From Ga0077523 sp038324085 (lineage in GTDB: Bacteria; Pseudomonadota; Gammaproteobacteria; Burkholderiales; Ga0077523), in assembly GCA_038324085.1 (NCBI GenBank), contig JBBQHP010000006.1:62001-126000 (forward strand): a stretch of DNA of 64,000 nucleotides, written 5' to 3'. The notes beneath the pieces are model-generated. The model saw only the letters and a list, made by a program, of their open reading frames with translations, had not been told where the DNA came from and made no database searches. Positions 44,088 to 51,655 of the stretch are shown here, one piece after another. The first letter of the stretch is position 1, and each line of letters starts with the position of its first letter. Both the position numbers and the translations under genes were made by a program.

Positions 44088-44822
44088 ATGACGAGACTGC
44101 TTCTTTCGCTGCTGTTCGCTCTTGCCGCGCTGCCGGCACAGGCGCTGGTGCTCATCACCGAGGACAACGTTCCTTTCAGCTACGAGGAGAAGGGCAGCGT
44201 CGATGGACTCGCCACGGCGCTGGTGACCGAAATGGCGAAGCGCGCGTCGCTGCCGGTCACGTTCGAGATGCTGCCGTGGGCGTCCGCCTACCAGCGCGCA
44301 CAGAAGGACCGCGAGACCTGCCTGTATGCCACCGCGCGCATCGAGAGCCGCGAGAAGCTGTTCCACTGGATCGGGCCGCTCGCGGTCAATCGATGGGGAG
44401 TGTTCGGCAAGTCTGATTTCCCCGGATCCGTCAAGCGAGTGGAGGACCTGCGGAAGTACCGGATCGGCGGCATCGCCAATGACGCCAAACTGGAATACCT
44501 GGCCCAGTACGCGGTGACCAACATCCGCTCCGCGCCGAGCGACAAGGCGAATCCGGCGCGGCTCAAGCTGCCGAAGGATGATCCCGACCACATCGATCTG
44601 TGGATCACGGGCGCGTACACGGCATACAAGGTGTCGCGCGAGAATGGCGGCCCACCGCTCAAGACCGTGTTCCTCGCGGAGGAGATCCCGCTCTATCTCG
44701 CCTGCAGTCCGGCAACGCCACGCCCGCAGATCAAGGCACTGGCCGACGCCCTGGGCGCGATGAACAGCGACGGCACGACGAAGAAGATCATCAACCGTTT
44801 CCTGCGCAAATTCGCGCAATAA
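44088..44822 (+). CDS. Periplasmic solute-binding protein (SBP_bac_3 type)
   Basis: A 244-residue binding protein with a signal peptide (MTRLLLSLLFALAALPAQA). VLITEDNVPFSYEEKGSVDG begins the domain, EMLPWASAYQRAQKDRETCL and ARIESREKLFHWIGPLAVNR are typical of the PF00497 polar-amino-acid-type family, and the end is GTTKKIINRFLRKF. It lacks transporter neighbours, so it may be a stand-alone sensor or binding protein. ATG 44088 is selected since it directly begins the signal peptide; 44052 would add 12 residues. It converges with the pseudopilin genes. Confidence 0.87.
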   Translation: MTRLLLSLLFALAALPAQALVLITEDNVPFSYEEKGSVDGLATALVTEMAKRASLPVTFEMLPWASAYQRAQKDRETCLYATARIESREKLFHWIGPLAVNRWGVFGKSDFPGSVKRVEDLRKYRIGGIANDAKLEYLAQYAVTNIRSAPSDKANPARLKLPKDDPDHIDLWITGAYTAYKVSRENGGPPLKTVFLAEEIPLYLACSPATPRPQIKALADALGAMNSDGTTKKIINRFLRKFAQ

Positions 44823-44840
44823 CGCCGCTCCCGCACCGAC

Positions 44841-45347
44841 TCAGCGGGTCGGCAGCGCGCGGGGTAACGGCAGCGGCCGTCGCAGCACGGCCGGCCCGAA
44901 TATCCATTGCGAGTATTCTCCGGCCCCGGCGAAAGTGCGCTCTTCCGGCCACAGGTTGTCGGGTGCCAGTGGTCTCAGGTGCGAGGTCGAGTGCACCCCG
45001 ATGATCGCGCCGCCGACGGTGCGCACGGTACCCCAGTCGGTCGAACCGGTCATCGGATCGAGCGGCAGTTTGCGCAGGTGACGCCGGGGCGGCTCGACCC
45101 GCGAATCGAGCACCAGCTGTTCGAGCGCACCGGGTGCCTCGGATCCGCCTTCGGGCGTCGCGAGTGCGTAGCTGGCGAGCGCGTGGCTGAACTGTCGGCC
45201 GGCACCGAGTAGATCGCGTTCCTTCTCGCGCTGTGCATCGAGGCCCCAGAGCCGGGCCAGCGCGACCATCGTGAGCGAGACCACGAAAGCCAGGAACACC
45301 ACGGCGATCAGGACGAATCCGGAAGGCGACCGCCGCCCGCTCACCAT
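44841..45347 (-). CDS. Pseudopilin-like type II secretion protein
   Basis: A 168-residue protein with a prepilin-like N-terminus: basic MVSGRRSPSG then FVLIAVVFLAFVVSLTMVAL, so a PilD-type peptidase could cut after Gly10. The Glu5 of the mature pilin helix is not present (FVLIA instead of FxLxE), as in some minor pseudopilins or GspK-like proteins. REKERDLLGAGRQFSHALAS follows, then Pro-rich globular sequence (LRKLPLDPMTGSTDWGTVRT) like that of the upstream gene. It overlaps that gene by 7 bases. The pair resembles minor pilin/GspG duos in betaproteobacteria. Confidence 0.72.
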   Translation of the reverse strand: MVSGRRSPSGFVLIAVVFLAFVVSLTMVALARLWGLDAQREKERDLLGAGRQFSHALASYALATPEGGSEAPGALEQLVLDSRVEPPRRHLRKLPLDPMTGSTDWGTVRTVGGAIIGVHSTSHLRPLAPDNLWPEERTFAGAGEYSQWIFGPAVLRRPLPLPRALPTR

Positions 45348-45826
45348 TGGCGATAAGGCACGCCGTTGAGGCCTGCGGCCAGCGACAGCGAATAGATGTC
45401 GTACACGTCAGCGCCGGCTTCGGGTTTGTCCGGCGGAGATGCGAAGCTGCGCTTGCCCCACGTGTCTTCGGCGCCCACGCGCTCGTCGCCCGAGAACGGA
45501 TCGCGCGGAACGCGCCTCAGGAAATACAGTCGCCGTCCCGCGGGATCGAGCAGATCGGGCACGCCCGCGGCCAGGACCGTCAGCGACGGCGGGAATCCCG
45601 ATTGGCCCGGCAGGCGCGCGATGCGCCCATCATCGCCGGCCTGCTTGTAGTCGTCGAGCGCCTGCCGGATCTGGCGTAGCGCCGTGCGAAGTTCCTGTTC
45701 CTTCTCGCGCTTGATGGCCGTGATCACCATGGGTGTCACGAGGCTGGCGAGGAACACGACGATCGCGAGCGAGACCATGAGCTCGATCAGGGTGAAGCCG
45801 CGATGGCGGCATTGAGCGCGATGCAT
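45341..45826 (-). CDS. Type II secretion/type IV pilus pseudopilin, GspG-like
   Basis: A 161-residue pseudopilin. After a short basic leader (MHRAQCRHRG) comes FTLIELMVSLAIVVFLASLV with the Phe1 and Glu5 of processed pilins, so cleavage after Gly10 is expected. EKEQELRTALRQIRQALDDY and the later RRLYFLRRVPRDPF and WGKRSFASPP match the GspG-type major pseudopilin layout (calcium-binding C-terminal loop not clear). ATG 45826 is chosen; an upstream frame to 45916 is low quality. No secretion ATPase or secretin genes are adjacent, so the pair is orphaned within this window. Confidence 0.85.
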   Translation of the reverse strand: MHRAQCRHRGFTLIELMVSLAIVVFLASLVTPMVITAIKREKEQELRTALRQIRQALDDYKQAGDDGRIARLPGQSGFPPSLTVLAAGVPDLLDPAGRRLYFLRRVPRDPFSGDERVGAEDTWGKRSFASPPDKPEAGADVYDIYSLSLAAGLNGVPYRQW

Positions 45827-46024
45827 GACCGCGATTATCGGCACGCGTCCGCAGCACTCGAGCGCGGGCGGCAACGCGACGCGAAGCCGCTGGCCCGCCG
45901 TTGCGGGTCGAGCCACATACCTACGGCTCCGATGTCCGGTCCGATTGGCGAACGTCGATCGCTCGGCCGGCGTCCGTGCCCGCGCCGATCGGACGTACGC
46001 GGGGGCGACGGCAGCGCTACTCGA

Positions 46025-46990
46025 TCAGAACCCGTAGAGGCGTTCCGGGTTGTCCACCAGGATCTTCTTGCGGATCGCTGCGTCGGGTGCCCAGACCGGC
46101 AGCTGATTCAACAGGCGGCCGTCGTCGATCTGGAACATCGGCGTCACCTCGGTCGGCTCGTGTCCGGCGGGCGTGAAACCGCTCGGATGGGGCCAGTCCG
46201 TGCCCCACAGGACGCGATCGGCATTCGCGGCGATGAGCGCCTGAGCCAGGGGGATCACATCGGGGTAGTCCGGCCCGAGCCTGGATGCCCGGTACGCGCC
46301 CGAGATCTTGATGTAGGCCTGCCCCGAGCGGACCAGGTCCACGAGGTCGGAGAATCCCGGTTGCGCGATGCCCTGCTCCGCCTTCGCGCCGCCGAAATGG
46401 TCGAAGACGACCGGCACCGGCGAGGTGGCAACGAGATCCTTGATGGCGGTGATCATTGCGAGGTTCGTGAAGATCTGGATGTGCCACCCTCGGCTCTTGA
46501 CGCGTTCCACGGCCGCCAGGAAGCGTTGACGTCCGAGCGCGGGGTCGCTGATCCCCACGGTCGCCAGATTGAGGCGTATGCCGCGAATGCCGGCCGCGCC
46601 CATGGCGTCGAGCTCGCTCTCCCGCGTCTTGTCGTCGATGACCGCGACGCCGCGGGCATCGTCGCCGCGCGCGTTCATGCCGTAGAGCGTCGCCGAATTG
46701 TCCGTGCCATAGACGCTGGGCGTGACGATCACCACCCTTTGAATGTGCAGCGTCTTGTGCAACGCCGCCATCTCTTCCGGGAGCGCTGTCTCCGGCGTGT
46801 AGACGCGCCCGGGAAAGTACGGAAACTTCGCGGGGTCACCATGGATGTGGGTATGGCAATCGCACGCGCCGGCCGGCACTTCGAAGTCCACGGGCGTGCC
46901 CGGCTGCGACGCCTTCGCCAGCGCCGCCCCGCTGCGCGTGATGACTCCCGCGGCAAGCGCACCCACCAGTACTTCACGTCGCGTCGGCAT
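46025..46990 (-). CDS. Amidohydrolase (PF04909 type), Tat-exported
   Basis: A 321-residue metal-dependent TIM-barrel hydrolase. The N-terminus MPTRREVLVGALAAGVITRS has a twin-arginine signal (TRREVLV), so folded export is likely. ACDCHTHIHGDPAKFPYFPG gives the HxH metal motif, VVFDHFGGAKAEQG the barrel His, and VLWGTDWPHPSG the conserved Asp. The pattern is closest to 2-pyrone-4,6-dicarboxylate lactonase-like amidohydrolases, which open lactones of aromatic degradation. The natural substrate is not determined. ATG 46990 is used; the frame further upstream is arginine-rich and non-coding in style. RBS GGGAGC lies about 9 bases before it. Confidence 0.88.
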   Translation of the reverse strand: MPTRREVLVGALAAGVITRSGAALAKASQPGTPVDFEVPAGACDCHTHIHGDPAKFPYFPGRVYTPETALPEEMAALHKTLHIQRVVIVTPSVYGTDNSATLYGMNARGDDARGVAVIDDKTRESELDAMGAAGIRGIRLNLATVGISDPALGRQRFLAAVERVKSRGWHIQIFTNLAMITAIKDLVATSPVPVVFDHFGGAKAEQGIAQPGFSDLVDLVRSGQAYIKISGAYRASRLGPDYPDVIPLAQALIAANADRVLWGTDWPHPSGFTPAGHEPTEVTPMFQIDDGRLLNQLPVWAPDAAIRKKILVDNPERLYGF

Positions 46991-47511
46991 GGCTTTGCTC
47001 CCTTCTCTTTTCCCGTAGTCGCGTGCGCGAGAACGGATTCGGGTTGAGGTGGCGCGAACGCATCCTGTTGGGTCCGGGCGTCGGTCGTTCCGACGGCGCC
47101 ACGCGGCGGCAAAGCGAGAATACTTCAACGTGGCGTTCGAGATCGAGGCAAACCTACCGCCCTTGTGTCGTGATGGCACCCCGCTCGCAAGGTGTTGTGC
47201 GCCGCAATGACCACTTCCCCGGGCCCGCGCATGACCACCGAGCCTCCCTCGGTAGCCCGCCAGCATCGGTCAGGTCGATCAGCCGCAGCCGACGACTCAG
47301 TCGATGCATTGCGGCGCAGCAAGCCACGGGTTTCGAACCTATCGATGAACCGCGGAGCGTCGATCTGTCGAATCCGATCGTTCCGGCCGGCAGGTACGGC
47401 TGGCGCGCCGAACGCTGCCTTGCGGCTGACAACGTTCCTGATCCGCGCGGAGGCGGCCTGCCGTTTGCCGAGCGTGTCGGCGCCGGGCGCACGAACCGAT
47501 GCGCGCGAGTC
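46991..47511. other. 521-base region without a recognised gene
   Basis: Lies between two minus-strand genes. Open frames exist on both strands, but their products are Arg/Ser/Pro-rich, lack family features and conflict with one another. No hairpin, repeat or promoter stood out. It may hold a degraded gene or only the amidohydrolase promoter. Confidence 0.35.
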
Positions 47512-48042
47512 CTAGCGTGCCTTGAATCGCCGCGCGGCGACCAATGCGCCCGCGACCGCCGCAGCTGGCATCCAGATCCATGTCAGCTCCGATCGGAGGA
47601 CTTCGATCGCTCCGTCTGACAGGAATCGACGGATGCCGATGGGTGAAACTTCGATCGGACGCACCGGGGCAAAGAACCGCTCTGCCGACCCCGGCCACAA
47701 CAGGGCCACGCCCTGGCCGCCATTGGTGAAGGTGTCGAGAATCCCGTGCGAAGCCATCGCCACCGCGACGAACCAGAACACGCGCGCGAAACTCGATCGC
47801 AAGGGCCCGGATGCGCACGCAGCCGCCCACGCGCTCAGTACGGCAACCAGTAGCGAGTGGCTGAAACCGCGGTGGCCGAACGCGTCGCCATAGCTGATCC
47901 CCAGACGAAACGAGAGCACGTCCAGATCGGGCAGGATCGCTGCGGCAAGACCCATCAGCAGCAACCGTCGGGAAATGACATGACCGCCGAGTCCGATGCC
48001 GAGCGCAAGCGGGACTGCCGGATGGGAAAGGATGGTGGGCAC
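47512..48042 (-). CDS. YdjM-family membrane-bound metal-dependent hydrolase-like protein
   Basis: A 176-residue membrane protein of PF04307. MPTILSHPAVPLALGIGLGG begins it; LMGLAAAILPDLDVLSF contains the conserved PDLD acidic motif, and FGHRGFSHSLLVAVLSAWAA the HRGxxHS motif expected to bind metal. Four hydrophobic segments are visible. E. coli YdjM is LexA-regulated, but I see no LexA box here. Actual hydrolase activity is presumed from the motifs only. It is a single gene followed 68 bases later (outside its stop side) by the DUF4864 gene on the same strand. Confidence 0.9.
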   Translation of the reverse strand: MPTILSHPAVPLALGIGLGGHVISRRLLLMGLAAAILPDLDVLSFRLGISYGDAFGHRGFSHSLLVAVLSAWAAACASGPLRSSFARVFWFVAVAMASHGILDTFTNGGQGVALLWPGSAERFFAPVRPIEVSPIGIRRFLSDGAIEVLRSELTWIWMPAAAVAGALVAARRFKAR

Positions 48043-48110
48043 GCGGCGCGCGCTCTAGGGCTGCCGCGGAGCCGGCGCGATCACCGGCGCACGCGCCCGA
48101 TCGAAGCCGG

Positions 48111-48551
48111 TCACGCGCTCTTGCTGGGCGCAGGTCGCACCACACACCCGTCGATCCGGCACGACCCGTCGGTCTGCTTCTGCATCTTGTACAGCGCCAG
48201 CCAGACCTGGCCTCCCGCATCCGACATCTGCACGATCTGGATCGGAACGTCTTCAACGTATTCAAATGGCATGAACAGGACCGAGGCATGCCGGTAAACC
48301 ACCGGGTAGGTGGATTTCACCATCGCGATGAAATCGTCCGGTGTCGCAAACATGTGCCGGATGGTGGGCGAGGCGAAGGAGAAGGCCCGAGCAGCGTCGT
48401 CGGCGGCAAACGCAGCGAGCTGCGATTCGATGACGAGGCGGACCTCCGTGGCCTCGCGTTCGTCGGGCTCGCCAAAGGCCGATCCCTGGAGGACGAATCC
48501 GAGCAGGACGGCAACAACGGCCCACGGACTCTTCAAGTGCGATTTGGACAT
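48111..48551 (-). CDS. DUF4864 family protein, exported
   Basis: A 146-residue protein with an N-terminal hydrophobic signal (SPWAVVAVLLGFVLQGSAFG). The conserved body has VIESQLAAFAADDAARAFSF, ASPTIRHMFATPDDFIAMVK and YPVVYRHASVLFMPFEYVED, the usual DUF4864 pattern. The end, GSCRIDGCVVRPAPSK, carries two Cys residues that could form a disulphide in the periplasm. The function is unknown; the fold is probably NTF2-like. ATG 48551 is chosen because it begins the signal peptide and follows GGGAGC. Upstream lies the divergent receiver-cyclase-kinase fusion. Confidence 0.86.
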   Translation of the reverse strand: MSKSHLKSPWAVVAVLLGFVLQGSAFGEPDEREATEVRLVIESQLAAFAADDAARAFSFASPTIRHMFATPDDFIAMVKSTYPVVYRHASVLFMPFEYVEDVPIQIVQMSDAGGQVWLALYKMQKQTDGSCRIDGCVVRPAPSKSA

Positions 48552-48716
48552 CGGAACGCTCCCTGGCGTCGGATGGCGTGCGCCTCCGTTCGAGAGCATC
48601 GTACGCCGTTGCGATAGCCGGGTTCGATCGGCCCCATGACACCAGGGTTGCGTTCCGGACGACGGCCCGTTAGGTTAGCGGGCGTACTCCAGACGCAGTC
48701 CCCGGACCGGGTCCCC

Positions 48717-50702
48717 ATGGCCAACATCCTTCTCGTCGACGCGGACGCGCAAACGCGCGAATGGTGCCGCCTGCACCTGTCAACCCAGGGACACACGGTG
48801 CGCGCGCTGGAGGACCCGCGCCTGGCGTTCGAGGTCCTGCGCGAACAGACGCCGGATCTCGCCTTGATATCGACCGGCCTCGCGGGCGGCGCCGCCTGGG
48901 CCCTCACGGCGGGTATCCGGTCGAATCCGCGGACCGCTGCGACGCCGATCCTGTTTCTGGTACCGGCCAATGATCCGGTCGGATTGGCGCAAGCGACGGC
49001 GATCGATGCGGACAGCATTCTCACCAAGCCGTTGTCGCGACCTAACTTGATCACTGCCGTCGAAAGCCGGCTCGGCGTTCGCAGCGCCTCCGGGGGGGAA
49101 CGTTCGGGCGGGCTGAGGGTGACGCTCGCCAACGAGAGCTGGGCCCCATCGGCCGGTTCGCCAGCGCTGCTGATGGAAACCAAATCGGCAACGGTGCTGA
49201 TCGTGGTACTGCGCAATCTGGTATCCCTGGCGCGCTCGCTGCGAGGCCGCAGCCTGGATGCGCTGCTGCAGAGATTCCTGTCCGAGTCGCGGGAAGCGAT
49301 CTCGGCCCAGGGCGGATGGGTCGTGCGCATGGACGCAACCGGGCTGGTCGCGTTGTTCGAGAACAGCCCGCACGAGGAAACCAGTCACGCTTCGCACGCC
49401 ATCGAAGCCGCTTTGCTCGTGGTGCTTGCGACCCGGCGCGTCAAGCGCTGGGCGGAATCGACCCTCGCGGAGACCTCCACGCCCAACCTGTCCGTCGGCT
49501 GCGGGGTGCACAGCGGCGACGTGGTCGTAGCACGATTGTCGATGGGCGGCCAGCTCACGCCGAGCATCGCCGGCCAGACGGTCGACATCGCCTCGCGCCT
49601 GAACGGCCGCGCGAAAGGTCTCGGCTGGAGCGTGGCGGTGAGCGAGACCTCCGCGCTGCTGGCGGAATCGCGCTTCGAGTTCCGGCGCCGTGCCACGCTC
49701 ACCGACACGGACCATGACGTGTCGATTCCCATCGTGGAGGCCGCCGGATTCAACCCCTCGTCTGCGCTGCCGGGCGAGCTGCCGCTCATGGCCGAAGTGC
49801 GCGAGGCGATGGTGGCCAACACGGTGATGGCGCGCCTGGCCGGCGACGTCGATCCGTTCACCGCGGATCAGACCGTGGTGATCAATGCCGCCAGCCTGGT
49901 CGACCGGATCATGCCGAAACTCCCGGATCGGCGCATCGCGCGGCGGCTCGGACAGGGCGAGCAGATCACGACCTACATGACGCTGCACGTACCGTCCGAT
50001 CGCGAGGAAGCGGTCAAGACCGTGCCGCTTGCCCAGATGTCGCCTGAGTTCGTCGACCAGTATCTCGATATCTATCGCAGGCTCAGCGCGATTTCGCAGC
50101 GCAACGTGGTCGCGATTCTCGAAGTGGGCAAGACCACCGACGTCGCCTTCGTGGCCACCGAATGGCTGCCGGGCCCTTCCCTGGCGGACATGGTCCGAAA
50201 GAAGATGTCGATCGGCGTCGCGCTCAATCTGCTGGTGCAGATGTGCCTTGCGATCGATGCGATCCACGAGATCGGCATGCATCACGGCGCCCTGCGCGCG
50301 GAGCATTTCCTGTTTCGCGATGAAAGAGTGATCGCCCTGGTCGACTTCAACGCCAGCGCGCGAGTCTACAGGTCTCTTTCGGAATCGCAGGATGCGGATG
50401 CATCCGACGATCCCACGGAATCGCACTCGACCGGGGTGCGCGCGGACATGCGCGCCCTGGGCCTGATTCTGCTCGCGATGCTGAGCGACGACGGGACTCT
50501 CTCCGAACGCGCCCTGGCGGGCAATGTACCCGCGCTCGAGGAAGTCTCGCACCTGCCGCTGCAGTTGTCTTCTCTGCAGCCTTGCCTGGACGGCCTGCTT
50601 GGCACGGGTCGAGGCAAACCGTTCCGGCGCGCCCGCGAAAGCCTGTCAGAACTGGTGGCGGTGAAGGAACTGTGGAGCCGCCCGGTGTTCTCCAGCAGCT
50701 AA
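48717..50702 (+). CDS. Receiver - cyclase-like - pseudokinase fusion protein
   Basis: A 661-residue cytoplasmic protein with three signalling domains, all apparently degenerate. Residues 1-120 are receiver-like (MANILLVDADAQTREW, ILTKPLSRPNL) but the phosphoacceptor strand reads PDLALISTGL with Ser52/Thr53 and no Asp. Residues about 150-340 resemble a class III nucleotide cyclase (QGGWVVRMDATGLVALFEN, CGVHSGDVVVARLS, GQTVDIASRLNGRAKG), yet the first metal Asp is missing from LIVVLRNLVSLAR. Residues about 405-640 are kinase-like: Lys434 in AVKTVP is kept, but the HRD loop is HHGALRAEHFLF (521-532) and DFG is DFN (543-545). A scaffold or sensing role is inferred. ATG 48717 follows the expected domain edge. 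Confidence 0.8.
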   Translation: MANILLVDADAQTREWCRLHLSTQGHTVRALEDPRLAFEVLREQTPDLALISTGLAGGAAWALTAGIRSNPRTAATPILFLVPANDPVGLAQATAIDADSILTKPLSRPNLITAVESRLGVRSASGGERSGGLRVTLANESWAPSAGSPALLMETKSATVLIVVLRNLVSLARSLRGRSLDALLQRFLSESREAISAQGGWVVRMDATGLVALFENSPHEETSHASHAIEAALLVVLATRRVKRWAESTLAETSTPNLSVGCGVHSGDVVVARLSMGGQLTPSIAGQTVDIASRLNGRAKGLGWSVAVSETSALLAESRFEFRRRATLTDTDHDVSIPIVEAAGFNPSSALPGELPLMAEVREAMVANTVMARLAGDVDPFTADQTVVINAASLVDRIMPKLPDRRIARRLGQGEQITTYMTLHVPSDREEAVKTVPLAQMSPEFVDQYLDIYRRLSAISQRNVVAILEVGKTTDVAFVATEWLPGPSLADMVRKKMSIGVALNLLVQMCLAIDAIHEIGMHHGALRAEHFLFRDERVIALVDFNASARVYRSLSESQDADASDDPTESHSTGVRADMRALGLILLAMLSDDGTLSERALAGNVPALEEVSHLPLQLSSLQPCLDGLLGTGRGKPFRRARESLSELVAVKELWSRPVFSSS

Positions 50703-50704
50703 GG

Positions 50705-50785
50705 CCTGTCGACACCTGGAACGGACCTGCGTGACCTCCAGAACGAGCGCAATCGAGGCGCAGGTGCGTTCCAGATGTCGACAGG
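50705..50785. repeat. 27-bp inverted repeat with 27-base loop
   Basis: The left arm at 50705-50731 (opening CCTGTCGACACCTGGAACG) and the right arm at 50759-50785 (ending CCAGATGTCGACAGG) are complementary at 25 of 27 positions, and AAG/CTT flanks extend the match. The transcript would fold into one long hairpin just after the kinase-like gene stop and 39 bases before the DUF1161 ATG. There is no T-run, so it is not a standard terminator. It may be a processing site, an attenuator or a small mobile repeat. Confidence 0.85.
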
Positions 50786-50823
50786 GGCTTGATCGGTCGC
50801 CCGATGTCACGAAAGGAAATCCC

Positions 50824-51054
50824 ATGAAACCGCACCTGCTTGCCGTCGCCATCGCCGTTGCGCTCGCCGCCACCCCTGCTTTCGCCCGCAAGTCGTGCGA
50901 CGAACTGAAGACTGAGATCGAAGCGAAGCTGAAAGCCAAGGGCGTCTCCGGCTACACGCTGGAGGTCGTGGCTCCCGAGGACGTCGGCGATCGGAAGGTC
51001 GTGGGCAGTTGCGACGGCGGCACGAAGAAGATCGTCTACCAGCGCGGCGAATGA
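50824..51054 (+). CDS. DUF1161 family small periplasmic protein
   Basis: A 76-residue protein. The signal peptide is MKPHLLAVAIAVALAATPAF with an AFA cleavage site. The mature part (RKSCDELKTEIEAKLKAKGV, then YTLEVVAPEDVGDRKVVGSC and IVYQR) is the complete DUF1161 domain with its two conserved Cys, probably disulphide linked. The function is unknown. ATG 50824 is preceded by AAAGGAAA at about 6 bases, a strong ribosome site, which excludes the longer upstream frame. It lies just after the long inverted repeat. Confidence 0.9.
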   Translation: MKPHLLAVAIAVALAATPAFARKSCDELKTEIEAKLKAKGVSGYTLEVVAPEDVGDRKVVGSCDGGTKKIVYQRGE

Positions 51055-51181
51055 GCGCGACTTCCGACCGGCGCGCTGCCGCTACCGATCGCGACGATAC
51101 GCAACGACTCCCGGTGAACGAACGCGGGTGGTGCGCTGTCCCAACGACGCCGATATTGCCCTCTTCCACGGGAGTCGCGAA

Positions 51182-51505
51182 TTGATCCGAGCCTGTCTGA
51201 TTGCCGCGATCGCATGCGCCGCGATGGTTGCACGCGCCGATGGGTCTCAGCCTGCGCCGAGCGGCGGCAAGGCGCCTTCGATCAAGGCTGCGGCGAAGCG
51301 CGCGGGCAGCGACATCGGTGACGCCGGCCAGAATATCGGCCGGGAACTTGCCAAGGCCGGCAAGCAGGTCGGCCACGGCACCGCGAAGACCGCGCAGTCG
51401 ATCGGTCACAAGGTATCCTCGGACGTGAAGCACAGGAACTTCAAGCCGAAGGCGCAACGTGCGGAGCCCTCGGCGGACCGGGGACGCGGCAACGATCAGA
51501 AGTAA
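51182..51505 (+). CDS. Small secreted basic protein, unknown
   Basis: A 107-residue protein if TTG 51182 is the start; GGGAG lies about 7 bases upstream, supporting it. The N-terminus LIRACLIAAIACAAMVARA is a signal peptide. The mature chain has Lys/Ala/Gly-rich helices with repeated G-x-x-x-G-K/R patterns (IKAAAKRAGSDIGDAGQNIG, RELAKAGKQVGHGTAKTAQS) resembling small entericidin-like or phage-minor-protein-like helices, then a basic tail. I do not recognise a family. The Gly/Ala periodicity suggests membrane-surface helices. Confidence 0.55.
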   Translation: MIRACLIAAIACAAMVARADGSQPAPSGGKAPSIKAAAKRAGSDIGDAGQNIGRELAKAGKQVGHGTAKTAQSIGHKVSSDVKHRNFKPKAQRAEPSADRGRGNDQK

Positions 51506-51655
51506 TCGCAACGCGGCGAGGCCGGAACCGGCCGCCCGAAGATCGGGCCCGGCCGCCAGGACAGGGTGCATGGCTACGGCAACGCGTAGACTTGCGGGCA
51601 GTGCGCGCCCGATCCGTGGCGCCGCACTGGCCCACCAGCCCCATCCGTCGACGGA

